Below the pieces are notes generated by a model. It had not been told where the DNA came from. It did no database searches and worked only from the letters and a program-made list of their open reading frames with translations. A program made the translations under genes and the position numbers. From assembly GCF_050436995.1 (NCBI RefSeq), contig NC_134765.1:11342257-11406256 (forward strand): DNA of 64,000 bases, read 5' to 3'. Position 1 is the first letter of the stretch. Every line of letters begins with the position of its first letter. The DNA comes from Anticarsia gemmatalis. Its lineage: Eukaryota; Arthropoda; Insecta; Lepidoptera; Erebidae. This document shows positions 12,668 through 26,100 of this stretch, piece after piece.

Positions 12668-15600
12668 TACGTTTTATCAATTGCAACCACTGCAATGTGT
12701 GGATGCAACACTATCCATCTGGCACAGTAGGCATTACCCCACTAAGATTTCTTTATAATTTTCAATTGCGTCTCTTTTCTCCTATTAGGTACCTATATAG
12801 AGCCGTAGACAAGCATAGTACGTACCTCCCTCTATCTTAGTCATGTTTAACACAATTCAAATACAATTTGCCCCAGTAATTCATTAAAATAAACCTGTAT
12901 GTAGGTAATTAACATAATTTACATTCTTATGCATTTCATTTGTTTACTACAGACACACACACGATGACACGACTGTCTGTTCGAAACATCTGAAACGTTA
13001 CAAGTTTAATAATGACTGAACCTATTCTGCATATATTTCGTATAATACTGTACCTACCCAGTAAAATAGCACCGAAAAATGAACTATCTAATGACTTTGT
13101 GAAAATCTACTCAAAATTAAGTATTGTATAATAAAATTTATCTAATCAGCGTCGCGGCTGGCCCAGTTCTATGGAAAGCGTCGTTCATAAATAAACTTAT
13201 CACTGACACGGAACAGTAAATCATGCAATAATTATTCATTTCACTACCGTTCATTTGTGTGCAACCGTGCAAGATAACCACAATCAAGTATCGAGTGTAC
13301 AGAGTGTTCTGACAGACGCGGCGCGGCGCGGCGTGCTGCGGCCTGCGCACGTGCGACCACTCAATAATGCCGCAAGCGACTATCAAAAAATGGCGGGAAC
13401 CGGAGCGTCGCCGGCTGCGCCTCAATGCAATGTTATCATCGACCGATCATTATCTGCAAACTTAGCATTCACACTAGCTAGGAAATTATATTGATAGCTA
13501 TCTAACTAGTAACAGGTAACATTGGTGAGTGATAACTTTATATAGTAGCTAGCTGTGATAGATAATAGTGAGTTACTCACTAATACTCATTCCACTCCAC
13601 ATCGCTAAGTAGTGCGTCTGAGTCCATTATTCAAACGTCACTGCTGTTAATATATTTATTAGGTGTTAGATATCACTCAATATTAGGTACATTAATAGCA
13701 GTGCGATCCTGGCTCCATTAATGAAAGATCGCATCATCGGTGCAGCGGTGGTTGAATACCTACCTAGCTTAGTAAATAATCAATCGTTGAGGACGAACAC
13801 AACGCAGGAAGCCACTCCGACACAAGCCCATGGGGCATGGGTATCCTATAATCAACTAATTCAAGGCGACAAACAAATTAACTAGGTATTAATTTTTTAC
13901 GACTTACGCGATCCGAGAACCTAGGTGCCTATACAAGTGTATATTTAATTTGTATATTTATAAATTAATAGTATACCTAATTCGCTATTTAGATATAGGT
14001 ATGAGGCGAATTCATAAAATAAGATGTCGGTTACCAATTGAATACTGTTCTTTTACATGCTTTATGGTGTTATATTTTGAAATCTGGGTGTTTCAGAGTG
14101 CTTAAATTGTTCGGCTGTTGCTGAATGTACCTACCTAATCTTATATACCTACCTAATACCTAATAGGTACCTACTACTTTCCTTATTTAACAGCAATGTA
14201 TTGATAGTGTAACTGTTACTAGCTCAGAGGTTGACTGTACTTCGTATAAAAAAATCTGTGAACATTATCTAGTCGTAGTAATTAAGAGATAAGAAAGAGA
14301 GAATGTTATCAGTTGCGTCATACACAGCGATATTCATAGGGTTTGTGTGACAGTGGCGCCACCTCGCGGCCGCGGTGTCGCTGGGCTGCGGCCGTTGCCC
14401 CGCATCTCCCGACTCCCATGTCAACCAAGTGCCATCAGCCCGCAGTAGCTGCTTTGACCCATGAGCCATGCACGACAATCATGATTGTGTACTGTGTGTA
14501 CTATAACATCATGTATAAATAAGTACATGAAGGGCAACTCTGGTAGCAGCCAGCAGCATTTACATACCATTACTTTTTAGTTACGAATCCTGCTGACCTT
14601 CACGTTTATTGTACTTTATGTACTTGCCATAAGTGACAAATGTGACAATCAGCCTACTATTATAATGATTTTTGTCTAAATAATAACATGATAACAAAAT
14701 TCAGGCGAGCGAGCTCTAATTGCGTAGTGATTTGTGTAACGCTTTCTAGTGTAGATAGATGTCTTAAGTGATGGAATGTATTGACATCGTGAGTTAGAGC
14801 GTGATGCGTGAGTCTGAGTGATGAATCGGCCCTCGAACCAATTGAAATCAATCAAGCGGTCACTAGTAGTCACTGGTCACTGATGTGGTGTGTGAGCAGC
14901 TGCGTCAGCTGCGTCGACGGTGGACGTGTTAGCGACGCGATATTGATGATTCCAGTGACGTGACGACATCGGCAATAACTTGATTTTATCGCTGATCAGT
15001 CTGGTGAACGTGGTGACTGCAGGCACTGGCAGGGAGGCTGACAGTGCTCACCACGCGACCACTGTCATCAGCGCCATCTCATCGAACCGTCTACTGAGAA
15101 CAAACACGCACGCATGACCACATTTTTTAACGATTTTTTACTATTTATTAAGATACGGATTAATGCGAACACGCATTTTACCTTAGAATGCCTCACGTTT
15201 CGGCGCAGGTTACAGCCGCGTAAAAAGCGTGTCTGCGTTTTAAAACCCGTGTCCTAAGTTCATGTGCAATTTATTCTTATACATCATAGTAAAAATAAAT
15301 AGGTACCACATTATTTTAGTTATGAGAAATTTACTACATCAAAGACCTGCACGTGAACTTCATCGACAGTGCAAAGTATCATAAGTAATAATAGGTAGGT
15401 ACCTACCTATAAGGCTAAAGGCGTTGTTTGTTTGAATTCGCTAATCCCATGAACTACCTTTAGGTTTAGGTTCAAATTAAAAAGATTTTACACGTAGGTA
15501 TATCATTACGCTATGATGACCAGTAGCTGAAGTGGAACAGCAATTAAACATGTTGTGAAAATGGGGACAATGACGTCCACGCGGATGAGGCCGCGGGCGG

Positions 15601-17116
15601 GCATAAGTTAACAGAAGCGAAATGTTTATAACATAATATACATTTAATACAATGAAAAAAAATATACACCATAACGCTGACATAAATGATTAAAAAGTCT
15701 ATCTATGCCATTTAGCCATTTTTAGTCTGGTCACCCTTTACGAAATATTTCAGCTACAAACAGAAGAAGCGACATCGTACGGTTGCGAGTTAACATGGTT
15801 ACGTTATTTGTACGGTGCAGCGGTGTACATTGTACAACACAGCTCGCGGTCAGAGATACAAACTAGTTACTCGTTGTGTCGCTAGATGTCACTACATGTC
15901 ATTATTATCAGTTGTTACGGCCTCTAAATAACGTTGCATTTTACACATCGGCAGCTCGTTAAAGTAGGTACGGTCTACCCAAAATTACTATTAACAGAAT
16001 TTTAAAGCGAGGGCTAGTTAGTCCTTTTCAGACTTAACCCTTAAATAGTCGTACGTATATTACAACATTTTTTTTTAATTTATGGCATTAATAGAGGTCG
16101 GTTCCAATAATATATTATTATTTATTAATTAAGGTCATATAGTTAATCCGTTAGTTGCAATGTCACACATGGTCACACTCAATAATGTGTGACTCACACA
16201 TCATGGAGACACTGAATATTGGTGAGGATTGCATTGTGGCCTGATAATGAAGCAAGACGGCAATTTACAGCAGTGGTCACGATGAAGACTGCCTCGTAGG
16301 CTCGTACAGAAGCAGCGGTGATCATCGTATTATAGGTAGAGATGTGTTCACGGGGAGCGCTTGCCGAAACTGGGTGATCAGCGACGTCGCCGGCTCGCAC
16401 CGCGCACCGCACAGGGACGAATTCTCGCTACCACACACCCAACACATCACTCTCCTCGCCAGGCCTCGCTCTCGCACTACTCATACCTCCCTACATGGCA
16501 GTACGCCTAATGAGTAATGATATCAACTAAAGCGTACATAGAGCGATTCATGAAGCCTACCAATATAATATTTTTACTTTTAAACTAGCTAGGTTAAAAG
16601 TAAGATGCAAGGTCGATGACACTATCAATGTTAGGAGTGATCAGCGAAGTCTCCACGTGATGACTGTGACTGAGTGTGACGACGTGACCCACATCGCCGA
16701 GCATCATAATTGGTGACGTGTTTGTTATTGAGTTGGTGCAATAACAGCGAGGGTGCGTGCCGTTCTGATTGCTTCCCTGTGGAGCATCTGTTGTGCAGAG
16801 GGCGGCGGCGGCGGCGCCTGGCACCGGCCGCGCCCGCCTCACAGTGTTGCAGCGCAAAGCCGCGCGTCTACATAACACCAGTTTTGTCATGTATTTTACT
16901 CGCTGAAATACTGTTTTTGTTAGTTCTCAGGACTTACAATCCTTGTAAATATGACGTGTTATTTGTGTCACGGTGCGCTATAATATTAGTTATAATTGAA
17001 GTGATTGTTTGTGCTTTCGTAATGTGGAGGCACCTCGGTAAGCTTTGTCGTGACGTGGATGTGCCTCGACGTGGTCACTGTGCGAGTGGAGGTCGATGAT
17101 TGCGTTGTGAACGAAA
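12668..17116. other. Non-coding stretch upstream of the large gene
   Basis: AT-rich sequence with scattered CpG-rich islets (13310-13420, 14340-14420, 16370-16450, 16800-16870). The last few hundred bases before 17117 may include the 5' UTR or promoter of the large gene. A good donor-like sequence (TCGGTAAGC at about 17035) could belong to an upstream non-coding exon. No TATA box or initiator can be assigned with confidence. Confidence 0.35.
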
Positions 17117-17164
17117 ATGAATAGTGGCAGGTCCGACGCTTCTACTTCTACCGACGACGTTTCG
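17117..17164 (+). CDS. Exon 1 of the large gene (start codon)
   Basis: ATG in a good context (ACGAAAATGA) opens 16 codons ending in TTTCG|GTGAGT, a strong donor, in phase 0. Reading on past the donor hits a stop at about 17216, so the splice is needed. The next exon begins in phase 0 after TTCCAG. Confidence 0.6.
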
Positions 17165-20100
17165 GTGAGTCTGATAAAGTCTGATTTATTTGAAAAGTAC
17201 ATTAAGGAAACGAGGTAGTTTAATTTACACCATCTCGTAAACAGAGAAAGAGAAAGAAATAAGGGTCCAAAAATAGTCATAGGTCCGCAGCCGTGACGTT
17301 GGTTTAATAAAAACGTTGGTTGTGATTGGTTTGTCGGCACATGTTCCAGAGCCGTCCGCTGTGCCTGTTCTACTTCACGCACCCGTTCGGCGTGCTGTCG
17401 CCGGAGCCGCCCACGCTCGCGGCGGCGCCGGCGCACATCGCGCGCGCCTTCGTCAACATGGAGCCCGTGTCGCCCTTCACCATGTGGGGCACACCCAGCG
17501 ACGAGTCGTACAACACGTCGTACAACACGGGCACCAGCTCGTCGCGGCCCTCCTTCGAGCTCGGCAACGCCACCGTGCACGCGGCGCCCGTGGACCTGGT
17601 GAGCGTGGCGCGCACGCGCAAGTGCACGCTGGAGCTGGGCGCGCGCCGCGACTCGCTCTCCTCCTCGCTGTTCTCCAGCGACGTGTGGTTCAACTCCAGC
17701 TCGGGCCGCAGCGCCGACTACCCGCGCCGACTCGTGCCCTACAACAAGATCCTGCCGCCGCTGCGCCTGCCGAGCCCGCGAGACTCCTCCAATCTGGACA
17801 GTTCCGACGACTTGTGGCCCAAGAAGTGTTTGAACCCCGAGAAGTTCTCTCTTCCACCGATCGAACTGCCCGCGGTCAAAGTGAAAATAGTGCGAAGTAA
17901 AAAGTGTGTGCGCGGCGTAGCGGACGAGCTGTGGAGCGGCGAGGCGAGCGCGGCGCGGGACTTGCGCCTGCGTCGTCGCCTCGGCGTCAGCAAGCCTCGC
18001 CGCGCGGCGCGCCCCGCCGACCTGCGCCGCCTGCTCGCCACGCTCATGCGCCGAGCGCTCGCAGGTATAGTACTTACACTTTCTATACATACTTACTTGA
18101 TACCTAAGAGGAGATGAGTTAAACGCCAAATCTTAGCTTATTGTAGAGTCGTAAATACTTATTTTTAGTTTACGTGGTCATAATATTGAGAATCCGAGAT
18201 CTTTGTTGTTTAGCCTCCGTGGTCATAATAAAATGTTCATAAGCTTTGACGTTCGGTGACGCGGACTCGATGAGGTCGGTGTGACGTTTGTGACATGTGT
18301 GACGCGTGTGACGTGAGTGCCGTGTTCGGAGCCGTAGCGGTCGCGTCGGGGCTGTCGCGTACGATATCGCGGGTGACGGAGAGGCGCGCGTAGCGACATG
18401 GTCGCGCGGGACGAGCGGCCGCGATGGGGTACGTGCTGGACAGGTGTCCGACGCTGCACGCGTGCTGCTGCTGCGTGGCGCTGCGGCCGGCCGTGATCCT
18501 GGTGGCGCTGTTCGGCATGGCGGTGGGCTCGCTGTACCTGGTGTCGTACACGCAGGTGGGCGCGGACGCGATGCACGCGCTGGGCGCGCCGCACGCCGTG
18601 AAGCACCTGGCGCTGCGTTACGCGCACGGCGTGCTGGGCGTGCTGGTGCTGATGGCGCACGCGCTGCTGCTGGGCGCCGCGTGCTACCGCAGCGGCGTGC
18701 TGCTCGAGGTGTACGCGTGGTCCATGCTGGTGGTGGTGCTGGGCGTGCTGGCCGTCGACGTGGCCGTGGTGGTGGCGGCGCTCCACGCCGGCCTCGCGCT
18801 CTACGCGTACGTGTACCTGGCGGTGGCGCTGTGCTCGCTGCTGCTGTCGCTGTACTTCATCGTCATCGTCGTCAACTACAGCAAGACCTTCCCGGGCTAG
18901 CGCGCCACACACTACACTTACCATGCAGACGGAGTGCTACCTATGTAAGTGTGCCTACTCGTGATGAAGAGCTGTTCCACGGTGCTGTTGTTGTTAACAC
19001 CCAGTGAAGTTTGAATAAACGTTACGATAGTTTTTCAAAGTTCGTTTACGTTTATGCTACATTTGCTACCTTGACCATTTTGTTCTGAGGTTTATACATA
19101 ATGTAGAGTCACCAACACAAGTAAAAAATAAACTACAAGACAATTAAGAAGATGCATATGCACAGCTACACGTACATATGTTCACATACGCATGATGTCG
19201 ACATAAGTGAAATAATGATACTGAAATTCGGAAGGGTAGCAAATTCGGTTTCCAGGCTTGAGTCATACCTGATTCAATACAGAGTGAATCGGCCCGGCAT
19301 ACCCGACTTATGTTAGAGGCGTCCCACTCGTGGAGTTTACTATTGAGGTCACCTATTTACATAAGGAGCGCCCTCTTTTACTACCCTCACTAATGATCAC
19401 GCACCGCACACCCACCTGTTTCGTGCCCAAAATATGTCTACACTGACACACAAAACCCTTTTGATACTCAATGCGTAATCAATAATTATTTATTAAACTT
19501 GATTATGACTTCCGTCAATTATAATTTACGGCGTACAAGTAGAGTTCGTAGAGGTACAAGAGATTATTAAGAAAATAAGGTTTTTATTACTGTCCAAGAA
19601 TTGCCCCAAAAACATATTAGTTTTGTCAGTAGTTGGATCATTCGCACTCTGTTTCCGATGTGGATCGTAGGCTCCCCGACTCACTGAGCGACTTGTAGTC
19701 GGCGACGTCGACGTTGATGAGTTCGTTCTTGACGACGAGGCCGTGCGTGACCACGTGCGTGTCGGCGTACGAGGCGCGCGCGTCGCCCAGCACCAGCGCC
19801 TCGCCCGCCCCCAGCGCTCCCAGCGGCAGCGCGTGCAGCGAGTCGAGCCGCTCGAGCCGGTCCAGCGCCGCCGCCGCGCCGCGCCGCACCTCCTTAATCA
19901 CGCGCAGGATGTCCATCTTGGCGCTGAGCTTCTCGTCGTGGCTCATGCGCCTGAACGAGGGCAGCAGCGAAAGCAGGAAGTGCTTGTCCTCGTCGATGTC
20001 GGCGTGCTCGAGCGGCGGCGCGGGGTGCGCGGGGTGCGCGGGGTGCGCGGGGCGCGCGGCGGACCCGTGGCCGAGGGGCCTGCGTCGCCGCGTGGTGAGC

Positions 20101-23100
20101 GGAGGCCGGCGCTGCGGCTCCTCGTCGTCCAGGTGCGGTCGCAAGAACGCCATGTGCTTGAAGTACACGTATTCCTTGCGCTTGATGTTGTGACCCTCGC
20201 GGTTTCTTTTCTCCACCAACAGCTGACGTTTGTATGTGTCGCGGAGATTTCGCCATTTCTTCATGAGATTATTTACTGTAACGAGAGATAGGAAGGTATT
20301 AGACTTATCATTTGTAGAGCGTTCGAAATGATCTTAGAACAAAAATAATTGGACCTATACTATACCTAATCATCCGAACTTTTCGGTCATACTGACTTAC
20401 CCGAGCGTCTACAACGCACCTAAAGTCTAAGTACATAATAAGGTTGGAGACGTTGGAGTGTAGCAAAGGGTGTGCAAGGCGACTAGGACGAAATACACGC
20501 GAAAGAATCGCGGCGAATTCGTCTCTTCTGAACAAGGTCTTACTTAGATGTTTATTCGATATTATCATATGCCTGCCTAATTATTCTTTAAGTAACTAGA
20601 AGTACCAGGAATCCCTAATACCTTTGGATTGTTTCTCTGCAGCTGGATACATTTCAAAATTTTCAAATAGATTTTTGGCAACTTCTTCCCAAACTTTATA
20701 TTTAAAATGGTAGTTGATCATCTCGGGGCTGTCTTTCTTGTATATCACCGGCCACTTTTCAACCTCACGTATTATACGCAAAGGCATTACGTCTTCTAGA
20801 AGTCTTTTGTGCATTGCGATCGATTATGTTCTTTTTATTGCAATAAAACTTTATCACTCATTTGGATGAAGAACACCTACAGCTCCATCTATTTATTAGC
20901 GCAAGAAGCGCGTAGGCGAGCGCACGACAGCGGCGCCGCGTGTCACGTTCCAACTCTCAGCGGCTCCGAACGGATACGAGAACGACCGAAGTCGAGGCGA
21001 ATGTCGACGACTGCTGTTGGACAGTGTTGAGAGATAACCACTTCTTATTTTTTTTTATATTTGTACACTTCGTTGACACTTTTTTAACTCGTTAATGTTA
21101 GGAATAGAAATGTCTCAAACTTGCTGTATGATATAATCGGTGGAATTAAAAATCCGCACGATGTTAACCTTTATTTATAACATATGGTATTGAGTGTGTA
21201 TCGTCTACACGAGCGAGATCGCACGACTAACGAGCGATTACAGCCGACGCCCGACTGGGGCAGGGTGCTGCGTTGTCTGCGTACAGCGTGTACCGGTATA
21301 GTGTCCGCGTCGCGTCGGCTGCCTTCGTCTCTCGTCGCCGGGTCGCGCCGCGCCGCTCTTCGGCAACGGTATCAAAATATCGAGTTCAACGAAACAAATA
21401 TTAAGAACCTATCTCTACGTCCATACTTACCATACCTTTTCATAGAATAGGTACCAACACCTATTTTAATCATTCTATTTGATATTTTGAAAGATATAGG
21501 TACCTACCTATAATAATGCTTGTAATCATGTAATGTAATAAATTTAGCAGTTAGATTCAGTTCTGACTTCTGACAAGTAGTTTTTGAGATTGCGATATAG
21601 GACCTAGTTCAAAATGCGTTCGTGTAGGTAGGTAGGTACCTACCTACTATTTATATTTAAATGGTTGTGGATTAAATATTATTTTAATCTTTTTTATTTC
21701 GAAACATCGTTTTGTGTTGAGGTCGGCTTTTCTTTTTGGAAAATAGTTTTAAGTGAAAATCGCCTCAAACTCCTCCTCAAATAAATTCGTTAAGCTTGTT
21801 GGTACCTATCTTGACAGCCGTACTATCTCCGTGGTGCCGTCGCGTTGGTAGTGTAGGTATTCGACTGATGCTCATGAGGTCTCGAGTTCGGTTCCCGGGA
21901 TGGGCAAAATACTGTTGGTCTTGTCTGATTTATTTTAGAATATTATCTCAATAAAAGCCCAGAGCCTATTACAGTCGTGATATTTTGTACCTATGCATGT
22001 ACGTTTATTTTGCGAAAGGTTTGTGTAATGTAATAAAAAACGAGTTCCATACACTTTTTGTCGCTGATTCCATTTGACTTAATTGACCCCATTCGTTCAC
22101 AATCTAAGCACTCTGCAGAGACTGCAGAGTCTGCAGGCCGGATGCTGATAGAATTACTTAAATAGGTACTAATAGGTAGGTATTTAGAGTTAGGTACAGA
22201 CAGGGTGAGTGCAGACAGAGTGTTCTACATCGTCGCGGTACAACAATTAAATAATGGTTGGAGCTGCGCCGCATAATGTATATGTAAACTCGTTCTAGTG
22301 GACAAGTAAAACCAGTGCAGGAGAGGTTAGTGAGTAATCCCAATGAAAGACTTCCGCGAGACCTCGCGGCGGCGGCGGCGGCGGGCGGTGTGTAGACTGT
22401 GTAGTGTGTGGCGTCAGTGGCACTCGGCCAGCGCCGGCGGCCGCACGCGATCTCGCGCACAGTTAGAGCCTCATGGGCTGAACTGATCGAGCGTCTCGCG
22501 ACACCGACCCGCGACAGAGCGTGCTTCTGAGAAATCCCTCCTGGGAGTCGAACGCGCCTCTCCTCGCCCGCACCATCACCCACTCGGTGTAAACATTGGC
22601 CGTTCGAAACTTTGCCAAATTCCGTCCGCGCCGGCCGCTCGCTCGCGAGCTGTCAACGAGCCGTCCAGCCCCGTAGAGTCCAGTAGAGAAGGTGCAGTGC
22701 GTACTGTGAGTGCTGTCAGTGCCGTGTGTAGTGTCGCCGCTGGCCGCTCGAGCCTCGACTCGCCACAGTGAGTATCGATCGTGCACCTGTTTCAGCACAT
22801 CCTGAAGGCTCGCTGTTATGCGTCAGTGTGGCGCGCCGCAGCCGCTTGTTTACGTCGCGGTCGCCGTGGTGCCGCCGCCGCCGCCGCACCTCGCCTCTAT
22901 CCGGGCCAACTTACTTGCATTACACTTAACCCCGCACTTTCCACTTACTCTCCCGCCTGCATCGAATGCTACATCACTTTATATTACTAAATACATTTTT
23001 TATAATAGGTAGGTATATTATTTCTACAACAAAAGTCCCTGCTGCAATATACCGGCTAGGACTTGTTATGATATCTCAAACTTGCCTAGTGCCCGGAGCT

Positions 23101-26100
23101 GGGAATCAACTTCATTAGTAAACAAATAGCAAGGTTCCTACCCCACCCAGTATACACACTGTATCGCTTTAATTTACTAAATATACTTAATAAAGTATTC
23201 ATTCGAATCATAAACTGTCAGTGGCAGTGTGTCAGTCCCGCTCGCAGCTGCCGGCTGCCGCTGTCTGTCTCTTACGAAATGACTAAAGCAGTGTCAGATA
23301 ATGCACTCAGAGTGTGTATAGTATGTAGATATAGTGTGTATCAAACACGACCCGTGTCATAGACCGTATTGTATCGATCTTGCTGGCGTACTGACCTTGT
23401 AGTGACGCAGGTCAGTGACAGTGGCGTTCAATTTGCTACGAAACTTTATACCACGTATACGCACAAGCATAATACCGTCAATATTAATAGGTGCGAACGA
23501 AGACAATCCGCATCAAGCACTAAATTTAACCTTACTGATAAGTCCGCGTCGCACCGCCACGCCACGCCATCGTCGTCCACTCATAAAACGACGCGACGCG
23601 CGACGTGCCAAACAAAACCCTAATAGGTTTTTATAATCTATACTAATATTATAAAGCTGAAGAGTTTGTTTTTTTGATTGTTTGTTTGTTTGTTTATTTG
23701 TTTGAACGCGCTAATCTCAGGAACTGCTGGTCCGATTTGAAAAAATATTTCAGTGTTAGATAGCCCATTTATCGAGGAAAGCTATAGGCTATATATCATC
23801 ACGCTAGGACCAAAAGAAGCAGAGTACCAGTAAAAAATGTTACAAAATCGGGGAAAACTTTGACCCATTCTCTCTTTGTGACGCAAGCGAAGTTGCGCGA
23901 GTCAGCTAGTAATTTATAAAACCTGGTCGCGTTTTTAGATGGATGGCCAGACGCAACAAACGACTGGACTGAAACTCCTTCAGAGAGCCATTTGCTCAGC
24001 TGTAGCACGCACGCAGAAATGGGCAAATAAAAAAAATAATGTAATTATGTCATTGCATACATAATGTAACAATGGTACCTGTACCTGTAACGTGTTATAA
24101 TAACTTCATGTTGATATCGCACGAGTAGCATGAGAGACACGAGCGCCGTTCACGACCGATGCTGAAGGTCCTCTGCATTTGGGGAAACGGAAGTCGCCGG
24201 CTTAAGTACCGATATAATATATGTGACGAGGCGTGTCGAACAGAGCATTACATCTGTAAGTCTGTCACTTAATTATGACTCTATGATACACAAACCTTTG
24301 TCAGGATCAAGCGGCGAGCGAGCGCACACGTCCAGCCACATCGTCACCCCGCGCTATAACAACCGTAGAGGAGCCAACTCACATTGCTCTGCCCTAACTT
24401 AGAGCACATCTCATTCATCACTAAAACACGTGGAATACCGTCTCAAAAATACAATGGTAAAACATGAAAACTGAAAACCGCAAAAATATACGTTGTACAA
24501 AATGGTACGGCTAGTTTTCTTGTGTCTGAAGACAGATGTAAAATTGCGTACGTTTTTGAGTAAATTTCTTCTGATATGGTTGCCGGGGAAGAAACAAGAA
24601 CGCTAATCAGAAAAGATGGTTAAAAAAATAACAGCCACGAGTAGACTGGATGTGGTGCGAGATACTGGCGCTCGTGCAGCAGTGAGGAGTAGCAACTACC
24701 AGTGTGTCGTCAGTGTCGTCAGTGACATGAACACGTCCGCCCGGGGCCCGCGGCTGCCCACGCGGTACACGCTCGCACGCGCAATGTACTCGCTGCTCGC
24801 GACTCATACGTGTTAGTAACACTACTTACACTACTGGGGAACTAGGCGCGCGTGTGGGAGCTGCATAACGGCACCACTTTTTGTGTCTCTGATATGATCG
24901 AATATCAATTTTATTGCTCGTGCCCACTGACCTGCTTCCTCTCACCGACATCCATGTTGCTACGATTAGTTCGCCTTTTTTGCTTCTAACAATTACAGTT
25001 TATCACTTTAAGAAAAGTAATTTCACGGTAGAGTATGATGTGCACACATTTTGTAGCGTGCGTTCGATTGTTTCAAACAATATGTGCGTTGACTCGGTAT
25101 ATTCCCATCTGCCACCTCTGAGCTTGCCACCGGGTGGTGGTTAGCACTAATAAGTGGCGTTTACCACCCAGGTGGTCAATAGTACCTATTTAGATGATAG
25201 TTAATGAGATCTAAGTTTTGTGAAGGCGCGAGTATTTTCAGCTTTTGCCCAAGAGTACATTTATTTGATTGAAAGATTGTGCCATGATTGGCTGTACGTA
25301 CGTACAGACGCTAGTGTACACCACGCGCACAGCGCAGTACACGAGCACATGTAGCGCAGCAGGATATTACCACTTAGGCCCTTCGCCGGTTTGATTTCCT
25401 TACAATAATTCAATGTGTGGTCCGCGCGTGGTCACATGTCGCGGCATGTGTGCGGTGTGTGTGCGGTGTGTGTGCGGGGTGCAGGCTCTCGTGTGTTGTC
25501 TGTGTCTGACGGGTGACTATAGCTCTCACTCTCACCTTTAATTTCCTCGATGACGGGTGGGTTCATGGCTCGTTAGTAGATAGTTCCGTTGATACGGTCA
25601 AGCGGATAAGAGATTGGATATTGAACATAATGACGCGAAGTGTTCTCGTTCATTTATCGAATATACCTAATACATCCGAGTATTAGCAGTACACGGAACA
25701 GCCGGCTGTAGACCGTACACGACCACACGTCACACGTGCAAGCCGTCTACCGTGAGTGGTAATGAAGCTGTTGAACAATTAAACAACGCGTCCAACTATC
25801 TACTATTTAGAACCTTAACTATTTATCTCATTCTCTCGAAGGTACAAAGCGTTTTAGGTGAATTCAAATAGCTCCTACTTGTGCCATCAAAGAGCTGGTG
25901 AATAGTTGTGTGTGAGTCACATGATGTCACATCACTTACTTGAGTGACGCGAGCGAGCGAACAGTAGCTCTACCATGAGTTGGCAACTATAGTCTCCCGC
26001 AGACACTGTAGTTAAAAAAATGTATGAAAACTCGAACAGCGCCTCTAGCGGATAGTTAAGGTACCAACATTGCTACCATGAGTTGCCATAGTTAGTAACG

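Noticed and set aside
16710..17099. 129-codon plus-strand ORF with hydrophobic stretch
   Set aside because: The hydrophobicity comes from a T-rich stretch; no good start context, and it lies in the presumed 5' UTR or promoter.
16990..18129. 379-codon minus-strand ORF
   Set aside because: It is antisense to exon 2 of the large gene; the GC-rich part gives Arg/Ala/His/Val-rich nonsense and its last part is intron. The plus frame has proper splice sites.
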